The position numbers and the translations under genes were made by a program. Shown here piece by piece: positions 16,798 through 24,870 of a stretch of 64,000 nt of DNA. The number at the start of each line of letters is the position of its first letter. The first letter of the stretch is position 1. This DNA is from Chitinophaga horti (lineage in GTDB: Bacteria; Bacteroidota; Bacteroidia; Chitinophagales; Chitinophagaceae). The stretch is from NCBI RefSeq assembly GCF_022867795.2, contig NZ_CP107006.1:5890001-5954000 (forward strand), in the 5' to 3' direction. The notes below the pieces were generated by a model. It was not told where the DNA came from. It made no database searches and saw nothing but the letters and a program-made list of their open reading frames with translations.

Positions 16798-17525
16798 ATG
16801 AAAAAAGCATTGATTATTGATGATGAGCGCCTGGCCAGGAGCGAGTTAAAGAAACTGCTGGCAGACCATCCGGAAATCGTCGTGATTGGAGAGGCGGTAA
16901 ATGCAAAAGACGGGGTTGAAAAGATAGAGACCTTACGCCCGGATCTCCTGTTCCTGGACATTCAAATGCCGGATAAAACGGGGTTCGACCTGCTGGCCGA
17001 ACTGGAACGTACGCCACAGGTGATTTTTACCACGGCTTACGATGAGTACGCACTTAAAGCATTTGAGTATAATGCGCTCGACTACCTGCTCAAGCCGGTA
17101 GAGCCGAAAAGGCTGGCAGACGCTATCCATAAATTACATCAGCAGGAAGAAAAGGAGCGTTTGGCCGCAGCAGCCGGCCTGCGTAATATCCTCTCCGAAA
17201 ACGACCAGGTGTTCGTAAAAGATGGTGATCGCTGCTGGTTCGTTAAACTTCAGGAGATAAGGCTGTTCGAAAGCGTTGGTAACTATGCCCGCGTATATTT
17301 CGAAACCAACAAGCCGCTGATCCTGAAGTCGCTGAATGCATTGGAAGAACGCCTCGACGAGCGCGTATTCTTCCGGGCAAACCGCAAACATATTGTGAAT
17401 CTGAGGATGATTGAAAAGATCGACACGTACTTTAACGGTGGACTTTTGCTGGAAATGAAAGGGGGGAAAAAATAGAGGTGAGCCGCAGACAGGCCGTGAA
17501 GTTCAAAGAGATGATGAGCTTATAA
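16798..17525 (+). CDS. LytTR family response regulator (C terminus frameshifted)
   Basis: A response regulator with a receiver domain (acidic DDE at 8-10, phosphoacceptor Asp54 in LLFLDIQMPDKTG, Thr in FTTAYDEYALKAF, Lys in DYLLKPVEP) and a C-terminal LytTR DNA-binding domain (FVKDGDRCWFVKLQEIRLFESVGNYARVYF, FFRANRKHIVNLRMIEKID). As written it stops at 17475 after KGGKK, but the next frame continues IEVSRRQAVKFKEMMSL to a stop at 17523-17525, the standard end of this family. The junction is G6A6 at 17461-17472; one extra A or G restores the full 242-residue protein. Either a sequence error, a recent mutation, or -1 slippage on A6. Confidence 0.88.
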
Positions 17526-17531
17526 CAATAG

Positions 17532-17562
17532 AAAGGGTTTGATGATACACATCAAACCCTTT
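17532..17562. terminator. Bidirectional terminator between LytTR gene and GGGP synthase gene
   Basis: A perfect 13-bp stem AAAGGGTTTGATG / CATCAAACCCTTT with 5-base loop serves two convergent genes. Its edge touches the stop codon of the minus-strand gene. Confidence 0.9.
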
Positions 17563-18317
17563 TAAATTTTAACCGGGGCAGTATGCACTGCGTCCGCAAT
17601 TTCTTTTATCAGGGAAAGGTCTTTTTCGATAGCGTTACCCACCACGATAATATCCGCACCTGCTTTGCAATTGAGGTAAGCTTTCTCCGCATCACGGATA
17701 CCACCACCTACAATTACCGGCACTTCTACCTGGCTGCTCACCCGGTGGATCATGCTTTCTGTAATCGGTTTGCGTGCGCCGCTGCCGGCGTCCATATATA
17801 TTACCTTGTTACCCAGCATTTCGCCGGCCATCGCCGTAGCCATGGCAATATCGTCTTTATCTGCAGGGATGGGATTTGTATTGCTGATGTAGGAAACCGT
17901 AGTGGGAGCACCGCCGTCTATCACCATGTAACCGGTAGACATTACTTCCAGGCCGCTTTTTTTAACCGGAACGGCAGAAATAACATGCTGACCGATCAGT
18001 AATTCTGCATTACGACCGGAAATCACGGAAAGGTACAGTAAGGCATCCGCATAACGGGAGACTTGCGACGGGCTGCCGGGGAATAAAATAACCGGAATGT
18101 CACAGGTAGCTTTGATCTGCTGGATAACTTCGTCGAGATGGTTGGTAATCACCAGGCTGCCTCCCAGGAAGAGGTAGTCGACCTTCGCTTCCGTACATTT
18201 CGCAGTCAATTCCGAAATGCCTGAAGGGGTTACCTTATCGGGGTCCACCAGGACCGCAAAAGACTTTGTTCCCTTGGCCTTTCTCTCTAGGAATGAATTG
18301 TAAATTTTTTTCTGCAT
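17562..18317 (-). CDS. Geranylgeranylglyceryl-phosphate synthase family protein
   Basis: A 251-residue TIM-barrel protein of the GGGP synthase/PcrB family, which joins a polyprenyl diphosphate to glycerol-1-phosphate. The N-terminal FAVLVDPDKVTPSGISEL and DYLFLGGSLVITNHLDEVI, the IPVILFPGSPSQVS loop, and the phosphate-binding end VPVIVGGGIRDAEKA and ADIIVVGNAIEKD all match. Related proteins in Bacteroidota make archaeal-type ether lipid precursors in vitro; the role in the cell is unclear. The ATG at 18317 was chosen over a TTG one codon upstream. TACATTTG on the reverse strand (18343-18350) is a possible -7 box. Confidence 0.92.
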   Translation of the reverse strand: MQKKIYNSFLERKAKGTKSFAVLVDPDKVTPSGISELTAKCTEAKVDYLFLGGSLVITNHLDEVIQQIKATCDIPVILFPGSPSQVSRYADALLYLSVISGRNAELLIGQHVISAVPVKKSGLEVMSTGYMVIDGGAPTTVSYISNTNPIPADKDDIAMATAMAGEMLGNKVIYMDAGSGARKPITESMIHRVSSQVEVPVIVGGGIRDAEKAYLNCKAGADIIVVGNAIEKDLSLIKEIADAVHTAPVKI

Positions 18318-18507
18318 CAAATTCGCGTTGTTCCGGTTGTCGCAAATGTATAAATTTTTTGCTAATAAGCTAGTGCCTGATCCAAATATGCTTAAGCTCT
18401 CCGGTAGTCCATAACGTGTTATTCTTCAGATAATTTGCTACTCCTTATTCAAGTAATAGGAGCAACTGCTGTGCCAGACCTTAAAATATTCATAAACAAA
18501 TGGTTAG

Positions 18508-18539
18508 TTGTGGATGTTCACAATGCACACCCTGTGCAT
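18508..18539. promoter_or_regulatory. Two adjacent inverted repeats upstream of the B12-dependent RNR gene
   Basis: TTGTG-N6-CACAA (18508-18523) is directly joined to ATGCACA-CCC-TGTGCAT (18523-18539), both with perfect arms. They lie about 100-130 bp before the nrdJ start. The 18318-18638 gap holds nothing else that I can support; in particular no cobalamin riboswitch core was seen. Candidate binding sites for a regulator of the reductase (NrdR or another). Confidence 0.45.
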
Positions 18540-18638
18540 AACAAAAGTGGGATAGGGGATATCATTGCGTTATTTTAGTAATCCTTTCCAGAATGAGAGT
18601 TTTCTATTTGCTAAATCCTCCCAAAAAATCCCAGAGGT

Positions 18639-21600
18639 ATGAAAAATCAAGAGAAAAGAAAAACCGGTATTGCCTTTACCAGGCACTTCACCAAAGATGG
18701 CATTAGTCCCTTCGATCAGTTTGAATATGACCTGCGAACGTCGGTGATCCGTAACCCGGGCGGTGACGTGGTATTTGAGATGAACAATGTGGAAGTGCCC
18801 CGTGGGTGGTCGCAGATTGCGACCGATATCCTGGCTCAGAAATATTTCCGTAAGGCAGGCGTGCCTCAGCCAGATGGCAGCCTGGGTCGCGAAACCTCCG
18901 TGAAACAGGTTGTACACCGCATGGCTAACTGCTGGCGGGTTTGGGGCGAGCGCTCCGGCTACTTTGCCTCTAAGAACGATGCAGATGTGTTTTACGAGGA
19001 GCTGGCCTATTGTATGCTCAACCAGGCCTGTGTGCCTAACTCTCCCCAATGGTTTAACAGCGGCCTGCACGAAAGCTACGGCATCACGGGTAAACCCCAG
19101 GGTCACTATTATGTAGATAACGCCACCGGTAAACTGGAAAAGTCAACATCGGCCTACGAACGTCCGCAGCCGCACGCGTGTTTCATCCTCAGCGTGGGTG
19201 ACGACCTTGTGAACGATGGCGGCATTATGGACCTTTGGGTACGCGAGGCGCGCATCTTTAAATATGGCTCCGGCGTAGGTACCAACTACTCCCAGATACG
19301 GGGTGAGAACGAGAAACTCAGTGGCGGCGGTACCTCCAGCGGTTTAATGAGTTTCCTGAAAATCGGCGACCGTGCAGCAGGGGCCATCAAGTCGGGCGGT
19401 ACTACCCGCCGGGCAGCTAAAATGGTGTGCCTCGACCTCGACCATCCTGAAATTGAAAGCTTCGTGAACTGGAAGGTGGAAGAAGAAAAGAAAGTGGCAG
19501 CCCTCATTGCGGCGGGCTACTCCTCCGATTATGAAGGCGAGGCCTATCGCACCGTATCCGGACAAAACTCCAACAACTCCGTTCGTATACCCAATACCTT
19601 CTTCCACCAGTTGGAAAAAGACGGCGACTGGGATTTGATTGCCCGCACCACCGGCAAAACCATGCGCTCCATTAAGGCACGCAGCCTGTGGGACCAGATC
19701 GCCTACGCCGCCTGGCGCTGTGCAGATCCCGGCACACAATACGATACCACCATCAACGAATGGCACACCTGTCCGCAGGGCGGCCGCATTAACGCGTCCA
19801 ACCCGTGCTCAGAGTACATGTTCCTCGATAATACCGCCTGTAACCTCGCATCCGTGAACCTCCGTAAGTTCTTCGACGAAGAGCGCAACGTGTTTGACGT
19901 AGCGGGTTTTGAATATACCGTAAGATTGTGGACCGTAGTATTGGAAGTATCCGTACTGATGGCGCAATTCCCGTCACCCGAAGTGGCGCAGTTAAGCTAC
20001 GAGTATCGCACCCTGGGTCTTGGCTATGCCAACCTGGGTTCTATGCTCATGGTGAGTGGCATTGCGTACGACAGCGAAGAGGCGCGTGGCATTGCCGGGG
20101 CGATTACCGCGATTATGACCGGCGTGTCTTACAAAACCTCCGCAGAAATGGCCGAACATCTCGGTGCCTTCCCTAAATACGAAGAGAACCGGGTGGATAT
20201 GCTGCGTGTAATGCGCAATCACCGTGCGGCTGCATACGACGCTACCGAAGCCTATGAAGGGCTGGAAATAAAGCCGCAGGGCATCAATGCAAGGTTCTGC
20301 CCCGACTACCTGTTAAAAGCGGCTACAAAGGCCTGGGACGATGCCGTGCAACTGGGCGAAAAGTTCGGTTACCGCAACGCACAGGCAACCGTGATTGCGC
20401 CTACCGGCACCATCGGCCTGGTGATGGACTGCGATACTACCGGCGTAGAGCCCGATTTTGCCCTGGTGAAGTTTAAGAAACTTTCCGGCGGCGGGTATTT
20501 CAAGATCATCAACCAAAGTATTCCCACGGCGCTGCAAAACCTCGGGTACAAACCGAACGAGGTAAAAGCCATCGTGGATTACGCTAAAGGAACGGGCTCC
20601 TTTGCCGGGGCGCCTTACATTAACCTGCAAAGCCTCAGCGAGAAAGGTTTTATTGCCGAAGAGCTGAAAAAGCTGGACGCTGCCGTGATATCCTCCTTCG
20701 ACATTTCCTTTGTATTTAACGTATACACGCTGGGAGAGGAGTGCCTGCAACGGTTGGGCTTTACCCCCGAGCAGTACTTCAACTTCGAGTTCAGCCTGCT
20801 GCACGAACTGGGCTTTAGCGACGAGCAGATCGACGCGGCCAACGACTACGTTTGCGGCACCATGACCGTAGAAGGTGCGCCGTACCTCAAGGAAGCGCAT
20901 CTGCCCGTATTCGACTGCGCCAACAAATGTGGTAAGAAGGGAGAGCGGTATATACACCCGCACGGCCACATCCGCATGATGGCCGCCGCACAGCCGTTTA
21001 TTTCCGGCGCCATCTCCAAAACCATTAACCTGCCCCACGAGGCGGTTGTAGAGGAGATCGCGGACGCTTATAAAATGAGCTGGGAACTGGGCCTGAAGGC
21101 CTGCGCCCTGTACCGCGACGGCTCCAAACTGAGTCAGCCGCTGAGCAATAAGGCCGATAAAAAGAAGAAAACCGAAGCAGTCGAAGAAGCGCCGTTAGCC
21201 GGTAGCCAGATCATTGACCTGGACCAACTCACCGTTGACGAGCTGCTGGAAGAAGTGAATAAACGCGTACAGGCCAGTCCCGATACGCAGTTGAAACGCG
21301 CCCTGAGTCGGATCATCGAACGTAAAACCCTGCCGGCTAAACGCCGCGGCTTTACGCAAAAGGCGAAAGTGGGCGGACAGGCAGTGTTCCTCCGCACCGG
21401 CGAATACAACGACGGCACCCTGGGCGAGATCTTTATCGACCTGGCGAAAGAGGGCAGCACCTTACGCAGCCTCATGAACTGTTTCGCGATCTCCGTATCG
21501 GTGGGTCTGCAGTATGGCGTGCCGCTGGAGGAGTTTGTAGATAAGTTCGTGTTTACCCGTTTTGAGCCGGCCGGTATGGTAGACCATCCGAATATCCGCT

Positions 21601-21959
21601 CTGCCACCTCGCTGATCGATTATATTTTCCGGGCGCTGGGTTATGAGTACCTGGGGCGCACCGACCTCGTGCACATCCACGACGCGGTAGGCAATACCGG
21701 TGAAGATGAGTGGGATGAGCCCGTGGTGAAGCCGGAGTTGTCGAATGTGCGGATTATTGGCGCAAACCACCCGGCCCCGCAGTCCACACAAAAGGCTAAA
21801 CAGGCCGTGTCGGCCGCCGGTGGAGAGAACAGCACCCAGGATTACATGCGGAGTATGCAGAGCGATGCCCCGGCCTGTAACACCTGTGGCCATATTACGG
21901 TACGTTCCGGTACCTGTTATAAATGCCTGAACTGCGGTAACAGCATGGGATGTAGCTGA
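18639..21959 (+). CDS. nrdJ: Vitamin B12-dependent (class II) ribonucleotide reductase
   Basis: A 1106-residue adenosylcobalamin-dependent ribonucleoside reductase, which makes deoxyribonucleotides in the cytoplasm. The catalytic barrel shows PHACFILSVGDD (about 180), the GSGVGTNYSQIRG loop (about 211-223), NPCSEYMFLDNTACNLASVNL (about 389-409) with the active-site cysteine and neighbours, and APTGTIGLVMDCDTTGVEPD (about 589-608). A TSCPD domain (about 900-1000, GTLGEIFIDLAKEGSTLRSLMNCFA) and a C-terminal zinc-ribbon-like CNTCGH-CYKCLNCG tail end the protein. This is the long form common in Bacteroidota. It stands alone, with two inverted repeats upstream. Confidence 0.97.
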   Translation: MKNQEKRKTGIAFTRHFTKDGISPFDQFEYDLRTSVIRNPGGDVVFEMNNVEVPRGWSQIATDILAQKYFRKAGVPQPDGSLGRETSVKQVVHRMANCWRVWGERSGYFASKNDADVFYEELAYCMLNQACVPNSPQWFNSGLHESYGITGKPQGHYYVDNATGKLEKSTSAYERPQPHACFILSVGDDLVNDGGIMDLWVREARIFKYGSGVGTNYSQIRGENEKLSGGGTSSGLMSFLKIGDRAAGAIKSGGTTRRAAKMVCLDLDHPEIESFVNWKVEEEKKVAALIAAGYSSDYEGEAYRTVSGQNSNNSVRIPNTFFHQLEKDGDWDLIARTTGKTMRSIKARSLWDQIAYAAWRCADPGTQYDTTINEWHTCPQGGRINASNPCSEYMFLDNTACNLASVNLRKFFDEERNVFDVAGFEYTVRLWTVVLEVSVLMAQFPSPEVAQLSYEYRTLGLGYANLGSMLMVSGIAYDSEEARGIAGAITAIMTGVSYKTSAEMAEHLGAFPKYEENRVDMLRVMRNHRAAAYDATEAYEGLEIKPQGINARFCPDYLLKAATKAWDDAVQLGEKFGYRNAQATVIAPTGTIGLVMDCDTTGVEPDFALVKFKKLSGGGYFKIINQSIPTALQNLGYKPNEVKAIVDYAKGTGSFAGAPYINLQSLSEKGFIAEELKKLDAAVISSFDISFVFNVYTLGEECLQRLGFTPEQYFNFEFSLLHELGFSDEQIDAANDYVCGTMTVEGAPYLKEAHLPVFDCANKCGKKGERYIHPHGHIRMMAAAQPFISGAISKTINLPHEAVVEEIADAYKMSWELGLKACALYRDGSKLSQPLSNKADKKKKTEAVEEAPLAGSQIIDLDQLTVDELLEEVNKRVQASPDTQLKRALSRIIERKTLPAKRRGFTQKAKVGGQAVFLRTGEYNDGTLGEIFIDLAKEGSTLRSLMNCFAISVSVGLQYGVPLEEFVDKFVFTRFEPAGMVDHPNIRSATSLIDYIFRALGYEYLGRTDLVHIHDAVGNTGEDEWDEPVVKPELSNVRIIGANHPAPQSTQKAKQAVSAAGGENSTQDYMRSMQSDAPACNTCGHITVRSGTCYKCLNCGNSMGCS

Positions 21960-22147
21960 TCTTAGCGTTTAAAGCAGGAAGTTGTTAACAAAAGGGCGAT
22001 TTCCTAACGAAGTATTAACAAAAAGTCTAATGATGCAGGTTTTGCTAAACGCCGAAACCGCCTCTGTATATGGCTTTCAAGTAAAGCTGACTTTGTTAAT
22101 AATTTGTTATTCGCCCCCTAAAATTTCAAATAAAGTTAACACGTACT

Positions 22148-22217
22148 TACCTTTGATATTAAATAGGGTTTTCATAGGATAGTAACAAATTGAGGGCGCT
22201 TTTCTAAGTGCCCTTTT
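22148..22217 (+). ncRNA. Possible short transcript: -7 box followed by a terminator
   Basis: TACCTTTG at 22148-22155 matches the Bacteroidota -7 box. An 8-bp stem GGGCGCTT / AAGTGCCC (22194-22201, 22206-22213, one G-T pair) followed by TTTT ends the unit at 22217, giving a possible RNA of roughly 55 nt. The -33 match is poor. The hairpin could equally be the distal terminator of nrdJ. Confidence 0.3.
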
Positions 22218-22586
22218 CTTTTTCCCTCAACTCCCGAAATCCCCACTGGTTACCAGCTTTCTCTCTTTTCCCGATATTCATTTCAAATACTTTGTTGCCA
22301 AATATGCCAATCCATTGCCATTTATAATGCGTCTTAAACTTCCCCTTCCACATCGGCGTACTCGGCCGTTAGCTAGTCAAATTCATCTTGTTTTGGCATG
22401 ATGCCTGTAAATCGGTTTAACGAGCAGGTGTTGTAGAAAACTTCCACCATTTCCGGTCGCATTAATTCAAATTATTATATATTCTCTAAAAAGCGGGCTC
22501 TTATTTAAACGTTTCCGATTTAAAACGCCTTTTTTTCTTTTTTGGCTAATTCTCGGTCATTCGTATTACAAATATTTAAATATTAA

Positions 22587-22721
22587 TATATTTGCCATGT
22601 ATTAATTTTTATATGGTTACTGTCCTATGAAAAACCAAAAATATTCCTACACCGCGTGAATCTTCATGCACCGTAAAATGACTCTCGAAAGCAATGGTTC
22701 GCCCATTGCTTTTGTTTTTTT
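22587..22721 (+). ncRNA. Possible small RNA with TATATTTG box and strong terminator
   Basis: TATATTTG at 22587-22594, in an AT-rich tract, is followed about 95 bp later by a perfect 10-bp stem AAAGCAATGG / CCATTGCTTT (22688-22697, 22703-22712) and a T-run. The predicted RNA would be about 120 nt and contains a 10-codon frame (22627-22659, MKNQKYSYTA). No -33 TTTG is seen at 19 bp, so this is a candidate only. Confidence 0.35.
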
Positions 22722-22740
22722 AGCCATCCTCATCGCACTT

Positions 22741-22764
22741 TCAGCCGCCGTTGTGTCACTCACT
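22741..22764. repeat. Dispersed 24-bp repeat, copy 1
   Basis: The 24 bases from TCAGCCGCCG to TGTCACTCACT are present identically, in reverse orientation, at 50499-50522, and a 17-bp core (CCGCCGTTGTGTCACTC) is present in reverse orientation at 37439-37455. All copies are outside recognised genes. Confidence 0.75.
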
Positions 22765-22796
22765 GCACCATCCGTTTTCCTACTCAGCCAACCAGC

Positions 22797-22896
22797 ATCC
22801 CTGCTGGATCCTTGCTACATCCTTGCTACATCCCCGCTAAAACACTGGTGTTTCAGCAACATTTTAGCAACAACTTAGCAAGGATGTAGAAAGGAT
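22797..22896. repeat. 100-bp imperfect dyad built from 11-bp units
   Basis: On the left, four units begin with ATCC at 22797, 22808, 22819 and 22830, exactly 11 bp apart (two are identical, ATCCTTGCTAC). On the right, inverted units carry TAGCAA at 22865 and 22876 and GGAT at 22882 and 22893, again 11 bp apart. The central AAACAC-TG-GTGTTT (22840-22853) has the same centre as the whole 100-bp block. It could form a long hairpin or a multi-site protein target. Confidence 0.7.
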
Positions 22897-22990
22897 CTTC
22901 GGAAGATGCAGCAAAGGTGTGTCGTAAATCGACCATGACGGGCGTGATATGCCACTTGTAGCGCTGACCATACGCAAAACTTTCAGAGGG

Positions 22991-23052
22991 GGAGTCCAAT
23001 AGGAGTCCAAAGGAGTCCAATGTGAGCCCAACGAAGTCCAATGTGAGTCCAA
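22991..23052. repeat. Six helically phased 9-bp units (consensus GGAGTCCAA)
   Basis: Units begin at 22991, 23002, 23012, 23023, 23033 and 23044, so steps are 11, 10, 11, 10 and 11 bp, a mean of 10.6 bp, the pitch of B-DNA. The first three are identical GGAGTCCAA; the others are TGAGCCCAA, GAAGTCCAA and TGAGTCCAA. No protein-coding frame explains the spacing. Confidence 0.75.
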
Positions 23053-23069
23053 TAAAAGCTGTCTCGTAG

Positions 23070-23222
23070 TGTCACGTCCTAAAATAGGTTTACACGAGGT
23101 TAGATAATCCGGATCAAGGTTTACACTTGTATTGATTAATCCGTATAAAGGTTTACAGTTCCAGAGATTAGAAAAGGCATCTTGTCACGTTGTAAAATAA
23201 GTTGACACCCAGGTTAGATAAT
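23070..23222. mobile_element. Transposon-end-like repeats (no transposase present)
   Basis: A block of about 40 bp starting TGTCACGT and ending GGTTAGATAAT occurs at about 23070 and again, imperfectly, at about 23183. Between them AGGTTTACA starts at 23086, 23117 and 23149 (steps 31 and 32 bp), with AGTTGACA at 23200. Multiple repeated sites at an end are a property of IS21-type elements, among others. No transposase gene is present in this window, so this would be a solitary end or relic. The family assignment is tentative. Confidence 0.4.
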
Positions 23223-23351
23223 ATAAAAGCTACCTCTTGCGTTCTATCGCCGTGTAGTGGCCGTGGACTAAATAATTTGGACCAAGGGCTCCCCGAAATG
23301 TGGAAAACTTGTTTTTATTTACTATTTTTAGACCATAAAAGCATTACCCTT

Positions 23352-23912
23352 ATGAAAAAGCTGTTGTATTTGCTGTCAATCGCACTGGTTACAGCCACAT
23401 CAGCGTCAGCTAAAAGCGACTGCGAGGTTGTTGTACCGGGCCCGGGCGACGGGGCCGTTATTGCCAACAATGGCGATAAGGGTAATAATAACGACAAAGG
23501 CGGTCCTGCTACTGGTCCGACGACTTCTACCAGCACTACTACCTCCAACGCCGCCAAAACGGCTAAAGCGAGCCGTTTCCAGGACTTTATCTGGATGGTA
23601 CCGGGTGAAGCGGTAAAAGTGGACGATGAGGAAATGGAAAAAGCGGTGGTGGGTCTTTACAAATGGTACCTTCAAAATGAAGTGAAGCTGAACAACAGCC
23701 AGGCTTCGCAGGTATCTCAGGGTAAAAGCATGGCTGCCCCCTTTAAGATTGATCCGAAAGCCTTACAACAATACTTTCAGTTCATTAAAAAGAACTTCCC
23801 GGGACTTAGCGAAGAAAGCCTGGGTGATAAAACATCTTCCGTACAGAAGAAGCTGGCCCCCGTTACCGCTGTGGATGACGTAGAGGCGCCAATGCCGATC
23901 ACCAACAAATAA
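23352..23912 (+). CDS. Small exported protein of unknown function
   Basis: A 186-residue protein I do not recognise. It has a signal peptide (MKKLLYLLSIALVTATSASA), a short cysteine-containing segment (KSDCEVVVPGPGDG), a low-complexity Gly/Asn/Lys then Ser/Thr linker (about 35-65), and a helical C-terminal region (FQDFIWMVPGEAVKVDDEEMEKAVVGLYKWYLQNEV, then ALQQYFQFIKKNFPGL). Probably periplasmic or surface-exposed. The ATG at 23352 is the first that gives a signal peptide. It follows the repeat island and is 19 bp before a YcxB-like membrane protein, perhaps co-transcribed. Confidence 0.75.
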   Translation: MKKLLYLLSIALVTATSASAKSDCEVVVPGPGDGAVIANNGDKGNNNDKGGPATGPTTSTSTTTSNAAKTAKASRFQDFIWMVPGEAVKVDDEEMEKAVVGLYKWYLQNEVKLNNSQASQVSQGKSMAAPFKIDPKALQQYFQFIKKNFPGLSEESLGDKTSSVQKKLAPVTAVDDVEAPMPITNK

Positions 23913-23931
23913 AACCTTGTGAGACACGCGA

Positions 23932-24423
23932 ATGCATATCCAGTTCAGCTACAACCGACACGACGTTATTAATGCATTGCGTTCCCATTTCATGAGGCGG
24001 GGTGAAATCAAAGTGTTCAGAAATACCTTTGCGATCCTTTTACTGGCCACCATTGCGGGTTATGTATTTAACCTGGTGAGCGTCAGCGCGGTAATGGGCA
24101 TTTTGGTCATGATCCTGTTGATCGGGAGCGTATTCTGGTTCCTGTTACCCATCTCCATCTATAACAAGTCCAACACATTTAAGGAGTCGATCCGTTTGGG
24201 TTATAACGAACACCAGATGACGATCGGTACCGAAATTGGCGACCGGCCGCTGAGCTGGAGCAACTTTTCGCAGATCGTAGAAACACCTACCTTCTTTTTC
24301 CTTTACCGGGATAAAAAGTCTTTCTTCCTCGTGCCGTTGAGCGCGTTCCGGACAGAAAACGAGATTGATGACTTCCGAGAACTGCTGAAGAATAAGTTCG
24401 ATAGTTACCAGGTGGCCCGCTGA
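23932..24423 (+). CDS. YcxB-like membrane protein
   Basis: A 163-residue protein with two adjacent membrane helices (about 31-75, TFAILLLATIAGYVFNLVS and ILVMILLIGSVFWFLLPISI) followed by a PH-like/YcxB C-terminal domain (YNEHQMTIGTEIGDRPLSWSNFSQIVETPTFFFLYRDKKSFFLVPLSAFRTE). The family is widespread; no function is established. The stop is adjacent to the convergent GNAT gene. Confidence 0.8.
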   Translation: MHIQFSYNRHDVINALRSHFMRRGEIKVFRNTFAILLLATIAGYVFNLVSVSAVMGILVMILLIGSVFWFLLPISIYNKSNTFKESIRLGYNEHQMTIGTEIGDRPLSWSNFSQIVETPTFFFLYRDKKSFFLVPLSAFRTENEIDDFRELLKNKFDSYQVAR

Positions 24424-24867
24424 TTACAGCTGCCGGCTCATCTCGTAATGCGGAATATCTACTTCGATAAATTCATCGCCATCGATCGTGTACCCCTGCC
24501 TTTCGTAAAAGCCAACGGCTTCTTTACGCGCATGCATCATTAATTTACTGAAGGAATTATTTTTAGCCTGCTGCTCCGCAAAGGTGAGAATGCTGTTGCC
24601 AATGCCTTGTCCCTGGTGGGATTTATCGACAGCCATTTGCCGCAATTGAAGCGTGGAATCGTTTACCTTACTGAGGATGCAGCAGCCGATAATACGCTCG
24701 ATGCCCCTTTCGCGCGTGAAGCAACCGATGAGGGTATCGTGCATTTCCTGTTGCAGGTACTCTTCGGAGAAAGATAAGCCCAGCGGCTTGCGGAGTATCT
24801 CATCGCGCAGCGCCACCATGGCCTGGTAATCGGTGCTGCCATATTCTATGATGCGTAACGAAAACAT
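24424..24867 (-). CDS. GNAT family N-acetyltransferase
   Basis: A 147-residue single-domain GNAT acetyltransferase using acetyl-CoA. The pyrophosphate-binding motif A is LRQMAVDKSHQGQGIGNSILTFAEQQAKNN (about 76-105) and the family's end is AVGFYERQGYTIDGDEFIEVDIPHYEM. It resembles ElaA/YjcF-like members that act on small molecules, but the acceptor cannot be predicted. It is 3 bp from the PRPP synthetase gene upstream on the same strand. Confidence 0.9.
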   Translation of the reverse strand: MFSLRIIEYGSTDYQAMVALRDEILRKPLGLSFSEEYLQQEMHDTLIGCFTRERGIERIIGCCILSKVNDSTLQLRQMAVDKSHQGQGIGNSILTFAEQQAKNNSFSKLMMHARKEAVGFYERQGYTIDGDEFIEVDIPHYEMSRQL

Positions 24868-24870
24868 ATA

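Noticed and set aside
18318..18638. Cobalamin riboswitch before the B12-dependent reductase
   Set aside because: The B12 box and core helices are not visible.
21982..22182. 66-codon open frame after nrdJ
   Set aside because: AT-rich, no conserved features or plausible start signal, and it spans a promoter-like box.
22666..22878. 70-codon open frame with a hydrophobic stretch
   Set aside because: It runs through a terminator hairpin, the dispersed repeat and the 11-bp repeat units, so the frame is probably incidental.
22864..23052. Minus-strand frame with repeated SHWT-like text
   Set aside because: The repeated residues simply reflect the phased GAGTCCAA DNA units; no start signal or domain.
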